From Streptomyces venezuelae (GTDB lineage Bacteria; Actinomycetota; Actinomycetes; Streptomycetales; Streptomycetaceae), in NCBI RefSeq assembly GCF_008642355.1, contig NZ_CP029193.1, positions 1,760,001 to 1,824,000 of the forward strand: DNA of 64,000 bases, given 5' to 3'. The position numbers and the translations under genes were made by a program. Under the pieces are notes generated by a model that ran no database searches, was not told the origin of the DNA, and was given only the letters and a program-made list of their open reading frames with translations. Positions 47,440-54,988 of the stretch are shown here, piece by piece (position 1 is the stretch's first letter; every line of letters begins with the position of its first letter).

Positions 47440-49299
47440 ATGTCTCACATAGCGTCGCCCCGCCTTCCGAGATCCGCCGCCGTCGGCGCCGTGGTCGCCG
47501 CCGCCCTGGCGGCGGGCCTGCTCGCCGTCACCTCGTCCCCGGCCGCCGCCGACGGGGTCCGCATCCATGACATCCAGGGCACCACCCGTACGTCGCCCCT
47601 GGTGGGGCAGCAGGTCAGCGATGTGCCCGGCATCGTGACGGGCGTGCGCGGCTACGGCTCGAAGGGCTTCTGGATCCAGTCCGCGAAGGGGACCGCCGAT
47701 GACGACGCGGCCACCAGCGAGGGCATCTTCGTCTTCACCGGCTCCGCTCCGCTCACGGTCAAGGCCGGCGACGCGGTACGGGTCTCGGGCACCGTCGGCG
47801 AGTACGTGCCCGGGGGCACCGGCTCCGGCAACCAGTCCCTGACCCAGATCACCAAGCCGACCGTGACCGTGGAGTCCTCCGGCAACGCGCTGCCCGCCCC
47901 GGTGGCGGTCACCGCCAAGTCCGTGCCGAGCCGCTACGCGCCCGCGGGCGACCCGGCGCAGGGCGGCAGCATCAACGCGCTGCCCCTGAAGCCCCGCTCG
48001 TACGCCCTCGACCTCTACGAGTCGCTGGAGGGCATGAACGTGGGGATCGGCAGCTCCCGCGTCGTCGGCGCGACCGACGCTTACAACGAGCTCTGGGTGA
48101 CCGTGAAGAAGCACGAGAACCCGAACCGGCGCGGCGGCACCGTCTACGGCTCGTACACCGCGCAGAACGGCGGACGGCTCCAGATCCAGCAGCTCGCCCC
48201 GGTCTCCGAGCGGCCGTTCCCCCGGGCGAACGTCGGTGACGTCCTGCGCGGCGGCGCCGAAGGCCCCCTGGACTTCAACCAGTTCGGCGGCTACACCCTC
48301 GTCGCACGCGAGCTCGGCACGGTCGACGACAAGGGCCTGAAGCGCGAGAAGACGCGGAAGCAGGCCAAGGGCGAGCTCGCCGTGGCCACGTACAACGTCG
48401 AGAACCTCGACCCGAGCGACCCGCAGAAGAAGTTCGACGCGCTGGCGGGCGCCGTCGTCGCGAACCTCGCCTCGCCCGACATCGTGGCCCTGGAGGAGAT
48501 CCAGGACGACAACGGGGCGAAGAACGACGGCACCGTCTCCGCGGAGGCGACGCTGCAGAAGTTCACGGACGCGATCGTCGCCGCGGGCGGCCCGCGCTAC
48601 GCGTGGCGGTCCGTCGACCCGCAGAACAACAAGGACGGCGGCGAGCCCGGCGGCAACATCCGCCAGGTCTTCCTCTACAACCCCGAGCGCGTCTCGTTCA
48701 CCGAGCGCGCGCCCGGCGACGCGACGACGCCCACCGAGGTCGTGCGCGAGGGAGGCCGCGCCGCGCTGAGCCACTCCCCCGGCCGCGTCGACCCGGCCAA
48801 CGCGGCCTGGGCCGACAGCCGCAAGCCGCTGGCCGGCGAGTTCACGTTCCGCGGCCGCACCGTCTTCGTGATCGCCAACCACTTCGGGTCCAAGGGCGGC
48901 GACGAGTCCCTGACCTCGCACCACCAGCCGCCGGTGCGCTCCTCGGAGACCAAGCGGCTGCTGCAGGCGCAGGCGGTGAACGGGTTCGTGAAGGACATCC
49001 GCAAGGTCCAGCGGAACGCCGACGTCGTCGTGCTCGGCGACATCAACGACTTCGAGTTCTCGGCCACGACCAGGGCGCTGGAGGACGGCGGCGCGCTGCG
49101 CTCCGCCGTCAGGTCGCTGCCGAGGAGCGAGCGCTACTCGTACGTCTACCAGGGCAACTCGCAGGTCCTCGACCAGATCCTGACCAGTCCGGGGGTGGGC
49201 GACGCGGACGACTTCAGCTTCGACAGCGTGCACATCAACGCGGAGTTCGCGGAGCAGAACAGCGACCACGACCCGCAGGTGCTGCGTTTCAGGCCGTAG
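47440..49299 (+). CDS. Secreted ExeM/NucH-like endonuclease/exonuclease/phosphatase family protein
   Basis: 619 aa from ATG 47440 (GGAG nine bases upstream; the upstream frame from 47365 lacks a signal-like start). Signal peptide residues 1-37 (basic start, Ala/Gly/Leu core, A-A-A-D). Residues 40-330 contain an OB/lamin-like beta region with V-S-D-V-P-G-I-V-T-G-V and F-W-I-Q-S, typical of ExeM/NucH nucleases. The EEP catalytic domain (about 330-619) has A-T-Y-N-V-E-N-L, the metal Glu in A-L-E-E-I-Q-D, N-H-F-G-S-K-G-G-D, G-D-I-N-D-F and the final S-D-H-D-P-Q-V. All catalytic residues appear intact. It probably degrades extracellular DNA/RNA to recover phosphate or nucleosides. Divergent from the acidic protein across a 224-bp gap. 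Confidence 0.9.
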   Translation: MSHIASPRLPRSAAVGAVVAAALAAGLLAVTSSPAAADGVRIHDIQGTTRTSPLVGQQVSDVPGIVTGVRGYGSKGFWIQSAKGTADDDAATSEGIFVFTGSAPLTVKAGDAVRVSGTVGEYVPGGTGSGNQSLTQITKPTVTVESSGNALPAPVAVTAKSVPSRYAPAGDPAQGGSINALPLKPRSYALDLYESLEGMNVGIGSSRVVGATDAYNELWVTVKKHENPNRRGGTVYGSYTAQNGGRLQIQQLAPVSERPFPRANVGDVLRGGAEGPLDFNQFGGYTLVARELGTVDDKGLKREKTRKQAKGELAVATYNVENLDPSDPQKKFDALAGAVVANLASPDIVALEEIQDDNGAKNDGTVSAEATLQKFTDAIVAAGGPRYAWRSVDPQNNKDGGEPGGNIRQVFLYNPERVSFTERAPGDATTPTEVVREGGRAALSHSPGRVDPANAAWADSRKPLAGEFTFRGRTVFVIANHFGSKGGDESLTSHHQPPVRSSETKRLLQAQAVNGFVKDIRKVQRNADVVVLGDINDFEFSATTRALEDGGALRSAVRSLPRSERYSYVYQGNSQVLDQILTSPGVGDADDFSFDSVHINAEFAEQNSDHDPQVLRFRP

Positions 49300-49332
49300 C
49301 CCCGGGAGACCGGCAGGACGGGCCGGGCCGCC

Positions 49333-50166
49333 TCAGCCGTAGAGGTGGTCCAGCCAGTCCTGCCAGGCCAGTTCGGTGCCCTTGGCGTCGGCGTGCGCGC
49401 CGAAGTCGTGGACACTGACCCCGACCGGGGCACCGAAGTGGTTGCGGCCGTAGAAGCGGTGCAGCGTCTCGTCGGCGCGCAGCCCGATGAAGTACCGGCT
49501 GCGGAAGTCGATCACCGCGTCCAGCTCCCCGCCCGCCGCCTGCACCCGTACGCGCGCGCCGTCCGTGGCGTCGTCGGGCAGGCCCAGCGCCCTCGCCAGC
49601 CTGACGAAGGCGTCCGGGGCGGCGGAGGCGCGCGGGCCGTGCAGGGCGGAGTAGGCGACGGGACGGCCCTCGAAGTGCGCCATGTACTGGCCCAGGGAGT
49701 GCAGGTAGAAGTCGGTGTGCCGCACCGTGCCGTCGTACTGCGTGTCCCAGTCGCCGGTGAAGATGCCGCTGTGCACGTGGCGCAGCCAGGAGCGACGGCC
49801 GCCGTCGCGCGGCTCGATGACGTGGTCGAGCTCGTTGAGGCTCTGGCCGGGTATGCCGTCCGGGTCCTCGACGCGCGCGGTGAGGCGGTGGGGCGGGTCC
49901 CAGCGGGTGACGGTGCCGCCGGAGGGGGCGGCGCCGCCCTCGCGGGGCTCGTACTCCATGGGCCACAACCAGCCGCCGGTGCCGGTGGTGAGGGCGGCCC
50001 AGAGCCTGGCCGGGGAGCCCTCGACCTCCAGCTCCCGGACGATCTCGAAGGCCTTGCCGGTGCCGCCGTTCCCACCGACTGCCGGGGCGGCGCCGGCGGC
50101 GGCCTCCCCCTTGCCGGGCCTGCGCCTGCGCGGCCTGCCCCGGCCGGCCCTCCCGTCCCCGCTCAT
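49333..50166 (-). CDS. SRPBCC (START-fold) domain protein
   Basis: 277 aa from ATG 50166. The first 35 residues are basic and Gly/Ala-rich (R-R-R-R-P-G-K-G-E-A) and may be disordered; a later start near residue 32 is possible. Residues 38-160 form an AHSA1/SRPBCC ligand-binding fold (F-E-I-V-R-E-L-E-V-E-G-S-P-A-R-L-W-A-A-L-T-T, G-G-W-L-W-P-M-E-Y-E-P). A second, similar half follows (D-A-V-I-D-F-R-S-R-Y-F-I-G-L). Ligand unknown. Convergent with the nuclease gene. Confidence 0.75.
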   Translation of the reverse strand: MSGDGRAGRGRPRRRRPGKGEAAAGAAPAVGGNGGTGKAFEIVRELEVEGSPARLWAALTTGTGGWLWPMEYEPREGGAAPSGGTVTRWDPPHRLTARVEDPDGIPGQSLNELDHVIEPRDGGRRSWLRHVHSGIFTGDWDTQYDGTVRHTDFYLHSLGQYMAHFEGRPVAYSALHGPRASAAPDAFVRLARALGLPDDATDGARVRVQAAGGELDAVIDFRSRYFIGLRADETLHRFYGRNHFGAPVGVSVHDFGAHADAKGTELAWQDWLDHLYG

Positions 50167-50239
50167 GGCTCCACCGTCCCGCCGCCTCCAGGGGCTGTCC
50201 AGGAGAGCGGGGCGCTCGGCGGCGCGGGCCGGGGAAAAT

Positions 50240-50863
50240 CTACGCCTGGCTCGGTACGAAGCCGTACGCGAACCGGTACCGGGCGCCTTCTCCGCCGCCC
50301 TCCGCGTAGGTGACGACGCGCCTGCCGTCCAGGGTGAGGTGGAAGTGCGCGGCGTGCGGGCCGGGGGTGTCGGCGACGTCCCGGTCCAGGGCTTCGGCCG
50401 CCCGGTCCGACCAGGCGCGCTGCGCCTCGGGGTCGGGGCCTTCGAAGTCGGTGAGACCGATCACCACCGTGTCGGGCTCACCTCCATCACCTCCCTCCCA
50501 ACTGCGGTACAGCCGCGTCTTGTTGAGGCCGAGCCGCTCGATTCCCGGCACCGCCGCGTCGATCTCCGCGTTCCTGGCGTCCCTGCCGTTGCCGACGCCC
50601 GCGAAGAAGTCCTGGTACGCCTCCTCGTCCCGCCACTGCGAGTAGTGCAGGACGGTCGATCCGTCGGCGCCCGCGTACACCGTGTACGAGAGGAGCCCCT
50701 CGTGCGGCCAGGGCCGGGCCTCCCAGGCCTTGGCGATGGCGTCCAGGGTGGCCCGCAGCCGCTCGGGCGAGCCGGTGCTCCAGGTGCTGATGAAGGTGAG
50801 GCCTCCGTCGGCGCGCGCCGGGTCGGGGAGGGTGCCGGTGCTGCGGGTGGTGGTCACGGGCAT
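50240..50863 (-). CDS. Antibiotic biosynthesis monooxygenase (ABM) domain protein under a SoxR-type promoter
   Basis: 207 aa from ATG 50863. Two ferredoxin-like ABM halves: residues 20-110 (L-T-F-I-S-T-W-S-T-G, G-L-L-S-Y-T-V-Y-A-G, V-L-H-Y-S-Q-W-R-D-E-E-A-Y-Q-D-F) and about 125-205. No cofactor motif. ABM proteins oxidise quinone/phenolic compounds or act as small oxygenases. An 18-bp SoxR box sits between -35 and -10 upstream, so expression should respond to redox-cycling compounds, including endogenous antibiotics. From memory S. coelicolor has a SoxR-regulated ABM-type gene at the equivalent place. Confidence 0.85.
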   Translation of the reverse strand: MPVTTTRSTGTLPDPARADGGLTFISTWSTGSPERLRATLDAIAKAWEARPWPHEGLLSYTVYAGADGSTVLHYSQWRDEEAYQDFFAGVGNGRDARNAEIDAAVPGIERLGLNKTRLYRSWEGGDGGEPDTVVIGLTDFEGPDPEAQRAWSDRAAEALDRDVADTPGPHAAHFHLTLDGRRVVTYAEGGGEGARYRFAYGFVPSQA

Positions 50864-50879
50864 GGTGTGGTCCGTCCGT

Positions 50880-50948
50880 CTCGGTCGAGGTCGGGTGCAC
50901 GAGCGGGTGGTCGCCCGGTGCACGCACCACACTCCGACCTCGACCGAG
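50880..50948. repeat. Perfect 15-bp inverted repeat in the ABM leader
   Basis: CTCGGTCGAGGTCGG (50880-50894) and its exact complement (50934-50948), 39-bp loop with further internal pairing (GCGGG/CCCG). The right arm overlaps the SoxR box, and the left arm repeats half of it near the ABM start, so a second partial SoxR site or a leader hairpin is possible. Confidence 0.6.
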
Positions 50949-50959
50949 GTTGAGGTCAA
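50929..50959 (-). promoter_or_regulatory. SoxR-type promoter with 19-bp spacer
   Basis: On the minus strand: -35 TTGACC (50959-50954), 19-bp spacer, -10 GAGTGT (50934-50929). The spacer holds CCTCAAC-CTCG-GTCGAGG (50955-50938), an 18-bp dyad with one mismatch that matches the SoxR box layout. The overlong spacer is typical of MerR-family activation. The -35 overlaps the stop of the SGNH gene. Confidence 0.65.
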
Positions 50960-51762
50960 GCCCGTTCGTGCGGCGCGGGTGCCACCGTCACCGCCTCCAG
51001 CACCGGACGTTTCGCCTCCCGGCCGTCGCCCGACGAACGTCCCCGCACCCGCCGCCACATCCAGGGACCCATGAACCCGGCGAACCAGCGCGCCTCCGCT
51101 GTCACCGCCCCGAACACCGACACCGGGGCGAGCGGCGGCAGCGGGCTCAGCCAGCTCTCGTGCCCGGCGAGGCCGAGCGCGTCCGCCATGCCCGCGGCGA
51201 TCCGGGCGTGGCCGAGCGGGCTCGCGTGCATGCGGTCGCGGCTCCACAGCCGCGGATCGGTGGTGATGCGGTGCGGGAACGTGTCGAAGACGGTCACGCC
51301 GTGCCGGTCGGCGGCGGCGCGGATCCGGGCGTTGAGGTCCAGGACGCGGGGCAGCGCGCGGCGCGCGAGCGGTGAGACGCGCCCGATGTCCGGGAAGGTG
51401 ACGGTGGCCACGCGCGCGCCCGCCGCGGTGAGCTCGGTGAACATCTCCTCGACGTCCGCGGCGACGCGCGCCGCGTCGTAGCCCGGCCGCACCAGGTCGT
51501 TCATGCCCGCCATGACGGTCACGAGGTCCGGCTTCAGGGCGAGGGCGGGGCCGAGCTGCTCCGCCTTGATCAGCGCCGTCCGACGGCCGCGCACGGCGAG
51601 GTTGGCATAGGTGAAGTCCGGGTGCCCGGCGGCGAGGATCTCGGCGAGCCGGTCGGCCCAGCCGCGGTAGCCGCGCTCCTCGTCGCCGTCCCCGAGGCCC
51701 TCCGTCTGACTGTCGCCGATCGCGACGTACCGCGCGTACGGATGCTGCTGCGTCGTGGCCAT
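50956..51762 (-). CDS. SGNH/GDSL hydrolase
   Basis: 268 aa from ATG 51762, with GGAGG upstream; the longer frame to 51849 enters the decayed SDR. Block I G-D-S-Q-T-E-G with nucleophile Ser18, block II Gly in L-A-V-R-G-R-R, block III G-M-N-D-L, block V D-R-M-H-A-S-P-L-G-H (Asp/His). Esterase or lipase of unknown substrate. No signal peptide, so cytoplasmic. The C terminus (about 210-268) is extended and includes a Trp-rich stretch (W-F-A-G-F-M-G-P-W-M-W-R-R). Confidence 0.9.
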   Translation of the reverse strand: MATTQQHPYARYVAIGDSQTEGLGDGDEERGYRGWADRLAEILAAGHPDFTYANLAVRGRRTALIKAEQLGPALALKPDLVTVMAGMNDLVRPGYDAARVAADVEEMFTELTAAGARVATVTFPDIGRVSPLARRALPRVLDLNARIRAAADRHGVTVFDTFPHRITTDPRLWSRDRMHASPLGHARIAAGMADALGLAGHESWLSPLPPLAPVSVFGAVTAEARWFAGFMGPWMWRRVRGRSSGDGREAKRPVLEAVTVAPAPHERA

Positions 51763-51789
51763 GGCCCGAGCTTCCTCCGGGCGTCCGGC

Positions 51790-52510
51790 CCCGTCAACGC
51801 GGCCCCGTCGCGGCTGGAGGAGGTGGCCGCCGCCGTCGACGAGCAGCACTTCTCGATCATGCCGGGCGCCACCGCGTCGACCGCACGGCCGGGCCGAGCG
51901 TCGTGGCGAGCGGCTTGGTCATGTGGTGCACGGCTGCTTGCCGACCGCGTACGGGATGGAGCTGCCGTCGGGACGGACGCCCGCCTGAGAGGAGATGTCG
52001 ACCATGTCGCCCGCACCGCTCGCGCACAGATGCGGGACGGCGGCAGTGATGGTCTGCCACACGCCGATGACGTTCACGTCGTACAGCTCCCCCCCACACG
52101 TCGGGACCGGCCGCCTCCAGGTCGTCGTGGTCGATGGACCAGGTGGTGCCCGCGCGGTTGACCAGGATGTCGAGGCGGCCCTGCGTGTCGACGGCGGCCT
52201 GCACGAGCCGCGCCACGTCGGCCTCGTCGGCGACGCTCGCCCTCACGTGGACGGCGTCGGGCAGTTCGGCCGCGAGTCAATGGCCCGCCTCGACGGAGCG
52301 GGCGGAGTTGGCGACGGCGCGCACCCCTGCGGCGGCGAGGCGGCGGGCGACGGCGGCGCCGGTGCCGGACGAAGAGCCCGTCACCAGCGCGACGCCTCGC
52401 TCGTCCCCTCCTGCGCCGTCGCCGCCGCCGTGGGTGCCGCTGTGTTCAGCGTTGTTCTTCGTGCCTTGGCCTCTGTGCCGGTCCGGCCTGTCGGCGCGCG
52501 CACCGATCAT
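51790..52510 (-). pseudogene. Decayed short-chain dehydrogenase
   Basis: Minus-strand SDR pieces appear in order but in different frames: V-A-L-V-T-G-S-S-S-G-T-G-A-A-V-A-R-R (start of fold), an in-frame TGA after S-V-E-A-G-H near 52279, then H-V-R-A-S-V-A-D-E-A-D-V, L-D-I-L-V-N-R-A-G-T (Asn-Asn-Ala-Gly changed to N-R-A-G), a frame change at a run of seven G residues near 52094, D-V-N-V-I-G-V-W, P-Y-A-V-G-K with further shifts near 51935 and 51900, A-V-A-P-G-M-I-E and V-D-G-G-G-H at the end. At least one nonsense codon and three frameshifts. No function expected. Confidence 0.75.
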
Positions 52511-52528
52511 GCCGGACGGGCACGGCCG

Positions 52529-52795
52529 TCAGCCCGGCCAGCGGCCCGTCAGACGCCGCACGCCGACCGCGCCGCCGCGGTCGACCGCCGCCTTGACCAC
52601 GGCGAAGATGGCGCCCTGGAGCGCGGCGGCGACGAGGATCTCGTTCCAGGAGCGTTCCTCGTCGTGTGCGTCCGGCGCGTCGTCCTCGCCCGCCACGGCC
52701 TTCCAGGTACGGCGGAACACCGCACCCGCGACCGCGCCGCCCAGCATGCCGAAAGCCATGCCGAGCGGCTTGTAGAGGATCGTGGCCCCGCTCAT
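52529..52795 (-). CDS. DUF4235 family membrane protein
   Basis: 88 aa from ATG 52795 (TGATG coupling with the gene before). Marks of DUF4235: L-Y-K-P-L-G-M-A-F-G-M-L-G-G-A-V-A-G-A-V-F-R, W-N-E-I-L-V-A-A-A-L-Q-G-A-I-F-A-V-V-K-A-A-V-D-R-G-G. Two membrane or amphipathic helices. Last gene of the operon with the DUF3618 and DUF1469-type proteins; a general stress or envelope role is likely from family context, no defined activity. Confidence 0.85.
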   Translation of the reverse strand: MSGATILYKPLGMAFGMLGGAVAGAVFRRTWKAVAGEDDAPDAHDEERSWNEILVAAALQGAIFAVVKAAVDRGGAVGVRRLTGRWPG

Positions 52796-53478
52796 CAGCG
52801 GCCGTTCCGCTTGCCGCGGCGCAGCAGCATCCAGGCCACCAGAACACCCGCCCCGGCCGCCGCGACGGTCCTCGGGTGGCGCCCGCCGATCCGCGCGACG
52901 CTGCTCGCTGCGGCGCGCACGGGCTCGGGCGCGCCGTCCTGTACGCGGCGTGCGGCCTCGGCGACCTTCTCCTCGGCCTGAACCACGGCGGGGTACTGTT
53001 CCGCGCGCGCCTTGCCCTCGAGCACGGCGCCCTTGGCGCGCCCCGCGCCCTCCGCCGCGATGCCCTTGGCACGTCCGGCGCCTTCCGCCGCCAGGCCCTT
53101 CGCCCGTGCGGCGCCCTCGGCCGCCTTGCTCTTGACGCCCGCCACGCCGTCGGCCGCCATGATCTTGGCGCCTGCCGCCCCCTCGGCCGTGGCGTTCTTC
53201 GCCTGCCCGGCTCCGTCCGCGGCCTTGCCCTTGGCGCGCGCCGCCTGCTCCGTCACCTTGTCCTTCACCTGTGCCGCCGTCCCTTGTACGTGGTCCTTCA
53301 CCGCCGCTGCCCGTTCCCGGGCGCGGGCCTTCACGTCTGCCTTCGCCGCGAGTTCCTCGACGGTCTCGCCGAGTTCGCCGCGGGTCTCCTCGATCTGCCG
53401 GCGCAGTTCGTCGGGGCCCTTGGCGCCCGCGTCCTTTTTCGCCGAAGCGTCCTTGGCGTCCTTGGGGGTGTCCGTCAT
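52795..53478 (-). CDS. DUF3618 protein with eight 11-residue LEA-like repeats
   Basis: 227 aa from ATG 53478 (overlaps the upstream stop, ATGA). DUF3618 segment at about 22-52 (L-R-R-Q-I-E-E-T-R-G-E-L-G-E-T-V-E-E-L). Residues 74-161 consist of eight consecutive 11-mers, e.g. KAAEGAARAKG (118-128), LAAEGAGRAKG (129-139), IAAEGAGRAKG (140-150), encoded by 52996-53259. This resembles the 11-mer of group 3 LEA/apolipoprotein-type amphipathic helices that protect or coat membranes. One membrane helix near the C terminus (T-V-A-A-A-G-A-G-V-L-V-A-W-M-L-L), then a basic tail. Confidence 0.88.
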   Translation of the reverse strand: MTDTPKDAKDASAKKDAGAKGPDELRRQIEETRGELGETVEELAAKADVKARARERAAAVKDHVQGTAAQVKDKVTEQAARAKGKAADGAGQAKNATAEGAAGAKIMAADGVAGVKSKAAEGAARAKGLAAEGAGRAKGIAAEGAGRAKGAVLEGKARAEQYPAVVQAEEKVAEAARRVQDGAPEPVRAAASSVARIGGRHPRTVAAAGAGVLVAWMLLRRGKRNGR

Positions 53479-53897
53479 CGGTGCGCCCTTTCCTTGATCT
53501 CCTCGACATCCGCCTTGACGCTGTCCATCGCCTCCTGCGGCACGGGGGGCACCGCACGGGCCAGCTGCTTGCGGCCCAGCACGGCGAGCACCCCCGCCAC
53601 GACGAAGAGCACGCCGGTGACGATGAGGGCCGCGCCCCACACGGGCAGCGTCAGCGCGAGTGCCGCGACCGCCGTGGCCGCGAGCGCCATGAGTCCTACG
53701 TACGAGACCGCGCCGGCCGCTCCGAGGAGCCCTCCGCCACGGCCCGCGCGTTTGCCCTTGGCCGCCATCTCCTGCCCGGCGAGCCGCATCTCCTGACGTA
53801 CGAGTTCCGAAAGCTGCGCGGTGGCACGTTCGACGAGCTCTCCCACCGAGTGCTGCGCGTGATCGCGCGTCGGCTGCTCGCCCATGGTCCCGGTCAC
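53475..53897 (-). CDS. Phage holin superfamily III-like (DUF1469/YqjE) membrane protein
   Basis: 140 aa from GTG 53897, chosen because AGGGAGG lies eight bases upstream; an ATG at 53885 is also possible. Helix 1-2 region S-V-G-E-L-V-E-R-A-T-A-Q-L-S-E-L-V-R-Q-E-M-R-L-A (about residues 14-37) and two membrane segments (about 55-80, 85-105). Actinobacterial YqjE-like proteins occur with DUF3618 and DUF4235 proteins as here. First gene of the three-gene operon. Confidence 0.82.
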   Translation of the reverse strand: MTGTMGEQPTRDHAQHSVGELVERATAQLSELVRQEMRLAGQEMAAKGKRAGRGGGLLGAAGAVSYVGLMALAATAVAALALTLPVWGAALIVTGVLFVVAGVLAVLGRKQLARAVPPVPQEAMDSVKADVEEIKERAHR

Positions 53898-54025
53898 GGG
53901 GTCCGCCTCCCTTCTGGCTGGGATGGCCGAGTACCCGTACCTGGCGACGCTACCCCCGCTGATCTCCTGAACTCGGACGAGCACTTCTCGTAGCGTTCCT
54001 GTCCAGTACCTCGTAGGAGAATTAA

Positions 54026-54988
54026 GTGGAGCTTCAGCAGCGGCGTACCGAGACTGCCGTCATGACCTCCCGAACCGCGGCGCCCTTCGGCCGCGCCCTC
54101 TGCGCGATGATCACCCCGTTCACCGCCGACGGCGCCCTCGACCTCGACGGCGCGTGCCGCCTCGCCGACCACCTCGTGTCGCGGGGCTGCGACGGACTCG
54201 TCCTGTCCGGTACGACCGGCGAGTCGCCGACCGTCTCCGACGCCGAGAAGGCGGCTCTCGTCCGGGCCGTGGCCGACACGGTCGGCGACCGCGCCACCGT
54301 CGTGGCCGGCGTCGGCAGCAACGACACCCGGCACGCCGTCGAGCAGGCGCGGGGGGCCGAGAAGGCGGGCGCCGACGGCCTGTTGGTGCTCACCCCGTCC
54401 TACAGCCTGCCGCCGCAGGACGCCGTGGAGGCCCACTTCCGCACGGTCGCCGACAGCAGCGGGCTGCCCGTGCTGCTCTACGACATCCCCGGCCGCACCG
54501 GCACCCGCATCGCGACGGAGACGGTGCTGCGGCTCGCGGATCATCCTCGCGTCGTCGGCGTGAAGGACTGCGCGTACGACATGCTCGGCAGCCAGAAGGT
54601 CATCTCCCGCACGGAGTTGGCGTACTACGCGGGCTGCGACGAGTTCAACCTGGCGCTGTACGCGGTGGGCGGCGCGGGCTGCGTCAGCACCGTGGCCAAC
54701 GTGCTCCCCGGCCGCCCCCGTGAGATCTTCGACGCGTTCGACGCCGGGGACACGGAGGGCGCGCGCCGGGCGCAGCTGGCCGCGACCCCGCTGATCGAGG
54801 CGATGATGGCGTCGGGCCTGCCGGGCGCCGTCACGGCGAAGGCCGTGCTCGGCGCGCTCGGCCTGCCGTCGGGGCCGGTCCGGGCACCGCTGCTGCCCGC
54901 CGGCCGCGGGGCGACCGACGGGCTGCTCGCCGCGTACGAGGCGGCGCGGGGCGCGGCGGTCCCCGCGGCGGTCCCGGCGACGGGGTGA
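54026..54988 (+). CDS. dapA: 4-hydroxy-tetrahydrodipicolinate synthase
   Basis: 320 aa from GTG 54026, supported by AGGAGA six bases upstream (ATG 54062 has none). Condenses pyruvate with aspartate semialdehyde, entry to lysine/diaminopimelate synthesis. S-G-T-T-G-E-S-P-T (61-69), Tyr152 (L-L-Y-D-I-P-G-R-T-G) and Schiff-base Lys180 (V-G-V-K-D-C) are intact, distinguishing it from the KdgD-type paralog at 29897. It uses the same aspartate semialdehyde as ectB. dapD is 2.5 kb downstream on the other strand. Confidence 0.9.
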   Translation: MELQQRRTETAVMTSRTAAPFGRALCAMITPFTADGALDLDGACRLADHLVSRGCDGLVLSGTTGESPTVSDAEKAALVRAVADTVGDRATVVAGVGSNDTRHAVEQARGAEKAGADGLLVLTPSYSLPPQDAVEAHFRTVADSSGLPVLLYDIPGRTGTRIATETVLRLADHPRVVGVKDCAYDMLGSQKVISRTELAYYAGCDEFNLALYAVGGAGCVSTVANVLPGRPREIFDAFDAGDTEGARRAQLAATPLIEAMMASGLPGAVTAKAVLGALGLPSGPVRAPLLPAGRGATDGLLAAYEAARGAAVPAAVPATG

